A stretch of 64,000 nucleotides of DNA from Karstenula rhodostoma CBS 690.94 (Eukaryota; Ascomycota; Dothideomycetes; Pleosporales; Didymosphaeriaceae), in the NCBI GenBank assembly GCA_010093485.1, contig MU001499.1, positions 124,001 to 188,000 on the forward strand, written 5' to 3'. Within the stretch, counting starts at the first letter, position 1. Every line of letters starts with the position of its first letter. Under the pieces are notes generated by a model. It was given only the letters and a program-made list of their open reading frames with translations, did not search any database and was not told where the DNA came from. A program made the translations under genes and the position numbers. This document shows, in pieces, positions 55,908 to 64,000 of the stretch.

Positions 55908-56701
55908 GGTGTGCGCAAGAGCTTCTCTAGGCTTCAATGCACGTGTGCGTTGGCAACAATGCCGTGGGGGCGGGGTGGTTTGACGAGGTTGTTGTTGATC
56001 CTGCGTAGATAGTGAAGAACGAAAGAGAGGGCACAGCTGGACGCTGGTGTGCTAGGGAAAGATTTGCGAAATTTGAGCGGCAGGCTTGCATGCACGAGAG
56101 AGCAGGGCAATTAACCTTTTTGTGGTTTGCGGCGTCGTCCTTGGGGGTTTTCGGAAACCACCCAATCGGGATTAGCTAACCCAGAGTGTAATCTAAGTCG
56201 CATCAGGGGTGAGACAGAACCAATTCTCTGCTTGTTGGTCGCATGATCTGGCTGTGTCCTCTGGTCGTACACGGAAGACCCACAATGGGCATGGTAGGCA
56301 AATTATGGTACCTGTGGACTTGTATTCATGTTCCCGTCCACAATTTTTGGCCTGCGCTCACACATATTTTGTCTTGTTGATTCTCTACAGGTCCGGGGGT
56401 ATATTCCAGCTACCCTTTATACATAGACCCGAGTCGCGCGTCATAATCGTAAGATGCCCGCCTTCTAAATACAAATATACATGTGTTCCTCCATGCACAG
56501 GTCTACGGTCCATCACCTCAACGTGAAAGCCTCGCCCAATCAGATCCATCACTACGATCGCTGCTACCTGTTGCGCGCTAAATATGCCGTGGAAGACCCT
56601 CATGAACGGAAACGAAAACCTAAAACGCGCTTTTTCTACACTTGAACATCACGACAAGAGAAGTGATTGCTTCTCTTTCCTGCACTCTGAGTTCAGCGAG
56701 T
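55908..56701. other. intergenic, no gene recognised
   Basis: Promoter of the Erg26-like gene and 3' flank of the 7TM gene remnant; only shadow frames. Confidence 0.45.
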
Positions 56702-57493
56702 CTAATCCGAGTGCGCTGTCTTTATCGGTGCGAGCTCTGGCATACTATCGAACTTTTGAAAGCCGACTAAGGCTTCGTCCGAAGGACGGTGCTTTTCAGG
56801 GTCGCTTCTTGCAATCCCATCATTGCTTGGTCGAAGCGTCGAACCTGCCAAAGGGGAGGAGAAAGACTTCCAGAAGGCTGGAATGAACGTGGCGCATGCG
56901 CAAATCAAGGCAATATTCGCTTCGAGAACTCTATGAGTTGTTAGAGGTAAGAAACATCCGGTAATGTTGAATAGAAACCTTACTTGAAAATAGCAACCCA
57001 AAGGGCATACCACATCTGCTCTGAGGTCTTCGAATTCACTGCGTTGAAGACAAAGTTCGTGAAACTGAACGCCACAGCGCTGCGAGAATTAGCTGTCAAT
57101 CTCCATATTTGCCTCGATGAAACCTTACAGAAAACCCATGGTGAAGACGACAATGAGCTGTATCCTCTTGTTTCTTTGTACATGGAGCGTCCTCAGTCTT
57201 GCGATGGCGATAGAGTAGATGAAGACGTCCAAGATACATGACATGATGGCAAAGACTATGACGGAGATGCTGGTGTTCTTCTTGTTGCAGTACTCGACAG
57301 TTAAACCGGCGAGGACAGAATGGCATTTGACCATCCTTCCGATGGCAACTCCTGCCTCTGGTATTGCCAACACGGTGGCGGCGGCGAGGCCGACGTAAAT
57401 GAGTCTTCGGGATACTACGTGCTTTCCTCTTTCGAAGTCTCGAAATCGTGGCACTGCACGCGAATTGTAAGAATCCGCCGAAGCTACTTTCTC
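56702..57493 (-). pseudogene. rhodopsin-like fungal 7TM protein, 5'-truncated
   Basis: Exons to 57129, 57079-56984 and 56930-56702; introns of 49 and 53 nt with GTAAGG donors are intact. The readable part has four membrane segments: LIYVGLAAATVLAIPEAGVA, TSISVIVFAIMSCILDVFIY, IQLIVVFTMGFLAVAFSF and MWYALWVAIFKVLEANIALIC, then ACATFIPAFWKSF and a polar tail. This matches the C-terminal part of the fungal integral-membrane (rhodopsin/PTH11-like) family. Upstream the frame closes at a TGA (57494-57496), and about 45 bp further the sequence becomes AT-rich repeat. The first helices and the start codon are missing, probably removed by that insertion. Downstream splice sites are well kept, so the loss seems recent. 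A hidden upstream exon cannot be excluded. Confidence 0.7.
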
Positions 57494-57540
57494 TCATGCG
57501 CAATGGCACCCGGCGCCAAGTCTCTGTGTGTAATACCCTT

Positions 57541-57800
57541 AATATGTACTCTATATAGATAGATTATCTATATAGTAGCTTTAGAACTTATATACCCTCT
57601 TAGCTAGCTATGGAGAATAGTATATTAAGAGATAGATATAATTTACTATTTTAAGTAGAAGTAAAAGAGGACTTTCTTATTCTTGTCTATCTCCTAATAC
57701 TTATCATAGGCGACGATATAGTAGCTACCTTATATAGTAGGAATTTTTTTTATAACTATTATAAGGCGCGGCGGATGCTTTCAAGATTATTAAAGAGATA
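57541..57800. repeat. short AT-rich, RIP-like fragment
   Basis: About 250 bp of TpA-rich sequence with almost no CpG, unlike both flanks, sitting directly upstream of the truncated 7TM gene. Probably a transposon remnant. Confidence 0.55.
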
Positions 57801-57907
57801 GTTAGGAATATAATGCATAGATAGACGGCTCGTATCGCAGATATAGTTTCCCCGTAGTGGGAATTTTAGCCTTGTAGATTTCGCTAAATCAGTTTTCGGC
57901 CTCGAAA

Positions 57908-59680
57908 TCATGGCTGCAACTCTGAACCCAATTCCCTTAATCCCCCTTCAACCACCTTCTCCCACCATTCCTCCCACTTCAGGACACGCCCTTTCCTCCT
58001 TGCCGCTTCCGCCCAAAAAACAACAAGATGACTTCTAATCAGATCCTCAACTGTACAACCCAAAAAGGTCCTCTGCGCCTCATCTGCCTTCATCTTACCG
58101 CTCTTCACTTCAGCCACTGCCCGAATGAAATCCAGTGTGAGTCTCTCATCTCGATCGTTACGGATATCGTCCGTCTGTGGTGTCGCATATACCGTCTCCT
58201 TCCCGGAACGGAAGTCGACGACACGGATGGTTGTCAAGTCGTATGAAATCTCCCCAGCGGTACCGGAGATGCGACCGCGCCGGCTACCGACATCGTCTGT
58301 GTTTGCTACCATGTGAAACTGCACTGTCTTTGCAGTATGACAGATAGGCAATTCCTCACCCGTCTGAGTCATCTGGTATGTGGCTAGGCCATCTCCTTTC
58401 TCGTTCTGGTAAGATGCGGGTAATGGATCATCATCCCATTCCATTGTGACAATCTGATCATCGCACACATCGTTATCACACTCCCAGGCGCAGCGCCCGT
58501 ACCAATTTTTCCTGCTTACTTCTTTCGCCGAGGTGCTCTTATCATAGTCGTCACTCAGCGCATGCAGTAAACGCTCCGTAGCACGGGCTTTTCCACTGTT
58601 CTTGAGGAGGTCCTCAATCTCGGGCACAACTTGGTTGAGGCGGCCTATTCGTGTCGCCGTTTTCCAATTGTCGATGCAAGTACAGCGACTTGGCGCTGTG
58701 CAGACAGGTGGGCTCGATGGGACATGAGAGACAATTCGTGGCGGCCCCGGCAGCGGATGGTTTGAAAGCGCGCCGGTAGTAATGCAGACGACCGAAGGAT
58801 GAGATCCTAGAGGGGAGATGCGGCCGGTCGTCAGCAGACGATGAGGACGTGGGTGAGCAAAGTAGCCACAGGAGGAAGTCGATGTCATGCGACGACTTGG
58901 TGAGAAGTGAAGGTGCACTTGTTGATTCCTTGCGCCAGTTGCCTCTTTATTGGGTTTTGTTAGCATGTATCCATGGAGATGGTAAGGCTCTGTAACGTAC
59001 CGCACGTAGCTGTGAACAAAATGCCACCATCCTATCATATCCGTGTGCTCAACGCTGATCACATCTCCAACGGCCCTGTCTTCCCTGACCAACTTTCGCA
59101 GCAACATGTTTGCTGAGCTGTATCGCAGCACGAATCCAGCAGCGAACACCGTTTGGTGCTGTAGCTTGGTCCATGAGCTCTTTAGCGCCCCATACATGCC
59201 TACTATATCTTCCAGTCGCGTGGCTAGCGGCTTCTCGCACATGACATGCAGGCCCAGTGGTGCAAGGGCCTTGATTGCGGGTGCATGTAGCTCGTCCAGG
59301 ATGCAAACAAAGACAGCATCGACGCCAGGGTCCTCCACCTTCTCACCCATGCGTACCTTCTCCCTTCTGTTGGTCTCGTATTTGATGAAGCCTTCCCAGC
59401 TGTCAAACTCTTCTCCCTCTCGGGGACCATTACGCCCCGCAGCACCCCAAATGAAAGACTCGCCAAAGGCCTTCCGTTTGAATGCTGATGTCTCGACAAC
59501 AGCTGCGAGGGTGGCCTCACTAGATCCATGAATGGGACCAGCATAAGCATGGCCGCGGTAGCCCGCGCCCATGATGAGAATTCTAGGGACAGCATTGGTT
59601 GTTTTCTGTAATCGTGTAATTTTGGCTGGGCTACCGTGTGTGGGCTCTGGTCCTTTGTAACGACGTTTGATGGATGGCAT
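57908..59680 (-). CDS. Gfo/Idh/MocA-type NAD(P) oxidoreductase with an apparent frameshift
   Basis: ATG at 59680, stop at 57908. The N-terminal Rossmann fold has RILIMGAGYRGHAYAG and HVMCEKPLATRLEDIVG, the EKP motif of the family. At VHSYVR the intron 58945-59000 (56 nt, GTACGT...AAG) splices to GNWRKESTSAPSLLTK and DIDFLLWLLCSP, the substrate-domain motif. That frame must then shift by one base near 58633-58646 (AGGCCGCCTCAACC on the minus strand) to reach VVPEIEDLLKN and the rest. One surplus base explains it. Because 56 + 1 is divisible by three, the unspliced DNA is open for all 590 codons but reads the middle in a wrong frame. Either a pseudogene, an assembly error or a strain-specific indel. 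Substrate unknown; probably a sugar or polyol. Confidence 0.72.
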   Translation of the reverse strand: MPSIKRRYKGPEPTHGSPAKITRLQKTTNAVPRILIMGAGYRGHAYAGPIHGSSEATLAAVVETSAFKRKAFGESFIWGAAGRNGPREGEEFDSWEGFIKYETNRREKVRMGEKVEDPGVDAVFVCILDELHAPAIKALAPLGLHVMCEKPLATRLEDIVGMYGALKSSWTKLQHQTVFAAGFVLRYSSANMLLRKLVREDRAVGDVISVEHTDMIGWWHFVHSYVRYVTEPYHLHGYMLTKPNKEATGARNQQVHLHFSPSRRMTSTSSCGYFAHPRPHRLLTTGRISPLGSHPSVVCITTGALSNHPLPGPPRIVSHVPSSPPVCTAPSRCTCIDNWKTATRIGRLNQVVPEIEDLLKNSGKARATERLLHALSDDYDKSTSAKEVSRKNWYGRCAWECDNDVCDDQIVTMEWDDDPLPASYQNEKGDGLATYQMTQTGEELPICHTAKTVQFHMVANTDDVGSRRGRISGTAGEISYDLTTIRVVDFRSGKETVYATPQTDDIRNDRDERLTLDFIRAVAEVKSGKMKADEAQRTFLGCTVEDLIRSHLVVFWAEAARRKGRVLKWEEWWEKVVEGGLRELGSELQP

Positions 59681-61276
59681 TTTGAAGATCGACGATAGAG
59701 GAAAAAGATGCGGTCAAGGGATTCAATTGAGGCTTGTTCTCTCACGGATGTACTGACTTCAAAGGGGGCTTTATACTGATGAGGAAGCGTTCTTCGAATT
59801 CACGCTATACTGATCTCAAGTCAATGCGACCTTTCAGAAACCATGCTCCATCGCGCAATACCTAGGGAGTGGCACGTATGAGGCAGCTAGGAAGGTTGAT
59901 AAGGTAGATCATGACACATTTTGTCGCCATATGTACGTGAGATTATACATGAAGCCGGTGTAGTCACCAAGCTTATTCAGGCCCGCTACACGGTAGTGTT
60001 TCATTGGAGTACGTCTTTTGCTGAAGCTTCTGTAGGCAATTGCTGCAATGCAATCCTATTCACGGGCAGCGGAGATGGATGCCTTCTACAATGTCCACCA
60101 ATGAACCATGACGGAATCCTTCTGGTCCAAATCCAGCCCTTTCAAAGGTCCAATAGCTCAATCCTGGGGACCTGGAGCATCGAAAGCACTCTAAACTCCA
60201 CACAATGAAGTCACCTCGGGCATTGCCTCGCACAGGCACCTAAAGCCTTACCATCGTGCATAGGCAATGCTCAGTATACAACCCCAGAAGTCGAAGAGCT
60301 TTTCACGGATGCACAAGTCACATCCTTTTTACTTACGAGCACGTGTGTAGAACCGCTACTCGAGCTATCCTCTAATATACAGCGATCTAAATATAATAAT
60401 TTGATTGGCACGACATAATACGAAACACAATGACTAAAATTCGGCAACCCGCATCAGTTTTCCACCCCGCGTCCTTGATCTCACAGAATTGCAATTTTTG
60501 TACCCTGGCCTTGCGCAGGGGTGCCATGTTTAGAGTTAAGAAGGGGAAAGGTATACGAGGCTCGTATTGCGAGGCAAAATTCGTCCCTTATGCAACTTCT
60601 TTTGCTTAGAGAAGGTGAGCCGGGATATCGATCCGGGGCGTAAATACAATTGTGGAACGCAATGAGGTTTGAAGTCCGTGGGCAAAGATTTTACAAAGCT
60701 GAAAACACACCGCCTTTTTTTATGCAGGCTAGTTCATTAGAAGATGTACGCGGGGTTTTCAATCCAGGGCGTAAATGCAGTCATGGAACAAGATGGCACG
60801 TAAGCAACCAATTCAAGAAGCTGAAAACACAACGCACTGGTAATCTGCAATAGTAATCTCTTATATTAGCTATTTGCCGAAATAACCACTACAGCACATC
60901 ATCTCCCACAAGCGCTAAATACTTACGGTGACCAAATGCAAGAATGCAGGCCCGAATTAGGGTCCGTGTCCAGCTTCCACAGCAACGTTCTTATCTAGTC
61001 ACGCAATTTAGCGTACAGAGACACCTAAGGGTACGTAGAAGTGGGCTACGACGTATAGTATACGATTGATTCAGGCAGCACCGAGAAGATATCACTGTGT
61101 AATGTCTGAAGAGTCGAGCTCGACCCCATCGGCGGCTAGGCAGGTAGAGGGGAAAGCAGTTCGGCCCGGTCTGCATTAAGCCATAAAGGGTAAGTCGAAT
61201 CCCAATTACGCTTATTCCGGGCGCCATGTCGCAATGCTACTAATGCACCTCTGTGATATGTCCGTAGCGCTACTAC

Positions 61277-61440
61277 AGTTCCTCTCCCGGCTTGGAGGCC
61301 TAGCGTCGGGCTAAGACGGGAGGATTGTAGGGTTAGCAGAGACGTTTTTTGTATGTGAATTATGCAAGCTGGCCCTTGCAAACCTAGGAAATTACGCCCG
61401 CAAAGACCTCCCGCTAGGCTTTTGAGCTGGGGGAGGAACT
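61277..61440. mobile_element. short inverted-repeat element, 29-bp arms
   Basis: Arms 61277-61305 and 61412-61440 are complementary apart from six positions, all transitions. A related second unit follows at about 61536-61665. A MITE-like family is likely. Confidence 0.6.
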
Positions 61441-61535
61441 GTACTGCACATGCGGGATACCCGTAACGCTAATAATGCGCGCATGTGCATAAGGGGGACA
61501 CCGGAGCGGGCATTGTTCATCTTTTACCCATCCCC

Positions 61536-61665
61536 GTTCTGCCCCCCCTGCTCGGAAGCCTAGCGCCATACTGACGTATAGGGTGTGAAAGGGCCAGTTT
61601 ACATACAAATTTTGTAGTTGCAAACCTTCACGACCGTGCGAAGCTAGGCTTCCACGCAGCGAGAA
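61536..61665. mobile_element. second, related inverted-repeat unit
   Basis: The left arm (GGAAGCCTAGCG region) matches the left arm of the neighbouring unit, and the GCTAGGCTTCC region near 61643 is its inverted partner. Confidence 0.45.
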
Positions 61666-62013
61666 ACTGTGGGACGCAAAAGTCACTCAATATAGAAATA
61701 CAGTTGCATGTGAGGATGTGATCGACGTTCACCTCGCCGAGGGGCATGCATAAAGACATGATCTGCAGCTTACGTCACACACGCCGGCCTCGGAAATCCG
61801 GGTATAATTCCTATTGGCCAACCACCCCACGATATTCTGGCATGTGCTTATAATACATGTAAGCCAACCTTCTGTCTACAATCCCAACGCACTAGCGGCG
61901 GATGTGCCCGCGATTTATCCGCTATTTCAACTGCACCCGTTACACCTGGCGTTACATTCCAACCTTGCATTTGCCTTGAGCTTGCCTTCACGCTTTGGCA
62001 GCTCCCAGAAAAG

Positions 62014-63471
62014 ATGACGGATCAACTTCGTACCGAAGGACCCGCAGATATTGCACTTCGCACAATCGAGCAGAGTTCGCCTGAGCCAATCCTAAATGAT
62101 CTCGCCAACGAGAACACCAGTTCTGGCTTGGACAGGACAACAATCGCTCAGCTCGTGGCAGCAGGTTTTTCATATTTCTTCGCCGGAACCAACGATGGCA
62201 GCCTCGGAGCCTTAACCCCTTACATACTCCGCACCTACAACGTCGGAACACAGTACATTTCTATACTGTAAGGAACCGTTTAGTCCGCAAGGCTTTTGCT
62301 CCCCCGTTAATGACAGTGGATAGCTACGCGACAACATTTCTAGGATGGCTTGTAGCAGCGGCAACCAATAGCTATGTAGCCCAGTACCTCGATCTCGGTG
62401 CGATTCTCACTCTAGGCGCTATCATCCAACTTATAGCGCAGCTCCCGCGCTTCTGGAACCCCCCGTTTGGTCTCTTTGTTATAACCTTCTTCCTCCAAGC
62501 TCTGGGAATGGGATACCAAGATGCACATGGCAATACGTTCGTAGCCTCGATTAAAGGAGCGCACAGATGGCTCGGATTCATCCATGCCATGTACGCTCTC
62601 GGTTCTCTGGTTAGCCCGTTCGTGGCCACAACGATTGCATCTAGATTGAGCAACGAGCGATGGCAGCTCTGCTATCTCTTTCTCGTCGGCGTCGGAACCA
62701 TCAATCTCGTAACCGTTCCATTGGCATTCAGAAGTTCTTTGAAAATGCGCAAGCAGCCTATTGTGACTGGAGAGAATGAACCTGAAGCCAACGGAAAGAC
62801 AAGTCGAAGCAAAGCTGCCACAAAGGATATCAAAAACACCTTGAAGAGTCCTCCAGTCTACTTCCTATCGCTTTTCTATTTCTTCATGCTAGGTGTAGGA
62901 ATCACAGCTGGTGGATGGATCGTTGAATATCTTATTTTGACGCGTAATGGCAAGCTCCCAGAGGTCGGGTACGTCCCTTCAGGTCTGTGGGGTGGAATTT
63001 TCCTTGGTCGTCTCTTCCTAGCAGAGCCAACGCATAGGTTTGGGGAGCGGAGGATGACAATGCTTTATTGCGTTATTATACTAGCACTGCAGTTGGTATT
63101 CTGGCTGGTCCCGAATCTAGTTGGCGGTGCAGTTGCGATATCGTTCCTAGGTTTCTTTTTCGGGCCCCTGTTTGCCACGGGTATGTCTATTGGCTCGAAA
63201 CTATTCCCGGAGCCGATCCGGCCTACTGCACTAGGTACGTGAGGAACACTCGCCCCTTCTCCACCTCTCCTCCCCGAAGGTGGTTCATTAACATGAGTTA
63301 GGCTTCGTCTTCGTTCTTGCACAGGCTGGTGGTGCGCTCTTTCCAGCCCTCACTGGTGTGATAGCAAGCAAATTTGGCGTCAAGGTCATGCAACCGATGC
63401 TTTTGGGATTGGTCATTGCTATGGGAATCACTTGGGCATTGGTACCGAAGGTTAAGCAGCGTGATGAGTGA
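62014..63471 (+). CDS. MFS transporter (Bsc6-like)
   Basis: Exons 62014-62267, 62324-63234 and 63302-63471, 444 aa. Intron 1 (56 nt, GTAAGG) ends at GGATAG rather than the earlier GACAG, because only that acceptor restores YISILYATTFLGWLVAA. Intron 2 is 67 nt (GTACGT...TTAG). About 12 membrane helices are visible, for example IAQLVAAGFSYFFAGTNDG, GLFVITFFLQALGMGY, LGFIHAMYALGSLVSPFVA, YFLSLFYFFMLGVGITAGGW and GLWGGIFLGRLFLAEP, with a polar loop of Lys/Ser/Glu between the two halves. The closest family I recall is the fungal Bsc6-type MFS, whose substrates are not established; some related transporters carry sugars. Intact. Confidence 0.88.
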
Positions 63472-63720
63472 GTGGTCAACATGGATAGTACTTCGAAACC
63501 ATTCTTGTCAGCGCAAGATGTTGTGAACATAGAAGGATGGTGTGGGACATTGTGCGTTCTGCCCCGGCATCCTCAACAGAGGGTCGTTGAGATGATTGGG
63601 ACATTGTGCGCGAAGAAGACGTTCACGCATTGTGAACACACATGATCGGATCTCTACATTCTCAGGTGACGAGAGACAGCAAAATGTGTCTCCCTTGCTG
63701 ACCACAGGGGCCGCCTATCT

Positions 63721-64000
63721 TTACTCGCCCGACGGCCCAGTAAACGAAGTTCCCAGCTTTGCCGGAGTACCGAAGTTCGGCGTCCCGTTGCTGTTCCAGT
63801 TCACCTTGTTCACCATCGTGTACCTGTTTCCATCGCACGCCCCCGCGCTGTTCGCCGTCGCGTGGTACACATTCCAGATCTCGGTGCCATCGGGACTCGT
63901 GAAGAACCCATTGTGGCCGGGGCCGTAGTTGCCGTTCGCACTCTTCAACACTGGTCCGCTCTTGCTCCAGCTAGAAGACAGGCTTGGGTCGCCCGAGCCA
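63721..64000 (-). CDS. 3' part of a GH43 glycoside hydrolase (arabinofuranosidase-like), cut by window edge
   Basis: The frame enters from the right edge and stops with TAA at 63721-63723, about 92 residues. It shows the end of the five-bladed propeller: SWSKSGPVLKSANGNYGPGH, where the GxGH segment carries a substrate-site His, then FFTSPDGTEIWNVYHATAN and MVNKVNWNSNGTPNFGTP. These are typical of fungal secreted GH43 enzymes that remove arabinose from hemicellulose. The start, signal peptide and catalytic acids lie outside the window. It converges with the MFS gene (249 bp apart). Confidence 0.88.
   Translation of the reverse strand, partial: GSGDPSLSSSWSKSGPVLKSANGNYGPGHNGFFTSPDGTEIWNVYHATANSAGACDGNRYTMVNKVNWNSNGTPNFGTPAKLGTSFTGPSGE

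Larger units (their letters stand above)
59681..62013. other. gene-free 2.3 kb with short repeats
   Basis: No coding frame is supported. It contains a diverged direct duplication near 60632-60710 and 60760-60832 (GGGCGTAAATRCARTYRTGGAAC ... AAGCTGAAAACACAMCGC) and two related inverted-repeat elements at 61277-61665, listed separately. Confidence 0.5.

Overview
The window is a filamentous ascomycete chromosome segment, most likely a dothideomycete (Pleosporales-like). Genes carry short spliceosomal introns of about 45-66 nt with GTRNGT donors and CTRAC-type branch points. Coding DNA is GC-balanced and compact. One large block is so depleted in CpA, TpG and CpG, and so rich in TpA, that repeat-induced point mutation (RIP) is the obvious explanation. 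All gene models were spliced by eye; products are named from recognised motifs, and no database search was run.

Layout. 0-12.5 kb: end of a methyltransferase-like gene, a coiled-coil protein, a Cys-rich low-complexity protein, the divergent mitochondrial pair AIM24/ATM1, a small MCLFTT-type protein, a soluble cytochrome b5 and an unrecognised protein. 13.8-16.6 kb: an alpha/beta hydrolase and a CYP52-type P450 in tandem. 18.2-23.1 kb: a run of secreted or wall proteins (GH20 hexosaminidase, a WSC-domain protein with an in-frame TAG, a Cys-rich protein with a GPI-like tail). 23.7-29.5 kb: type II NADH dehydrogenase, arginase, a DUF167/YggU protein and a secreted cupin. 31.5-36.5 kb: an unrecognised conserved-looking protein and a Ser/Thr/Pro-rich single-pass membrane protein. 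37.56 kb: an intron-bearing tRNA-Ala(AGC).

37.7-51.6 kb: an AT-rich, gene-free block of nested, RIP-mutated transposons. It holds a nearly complete Ty3/gypsy element with two LTRs of about 0.5 kb, further LTR fragments, a 262-bp-class TIR element split by LTRs, a second 1-kb-class repeat family, and a 205-base assembly gap.

51.9-64 kb: a proline-iminopeptidase-like hydrolase, a little-mutated TIR element that pairs with the RIP-mutated copy at 39-40.6 kb, a broken PTR2 peptide transporter, an Erg26-like dehydrogenase, a 5'-truncated 7TM (rhodopsin-like) gene, a Gfo/Idh/MocA oxidoreductase with an apparent frameshift, an MFS transporter and the 3' end of a GH43 glycosidase. Gene damage (truncation, frameshift, relic) clusters within about 8 kb of the AT block, while the left 37 kb is nearly intact. 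I see no convincing unknown multi-gene system. The most informative material is the nested repeat history and the decaying genes on its right flank.
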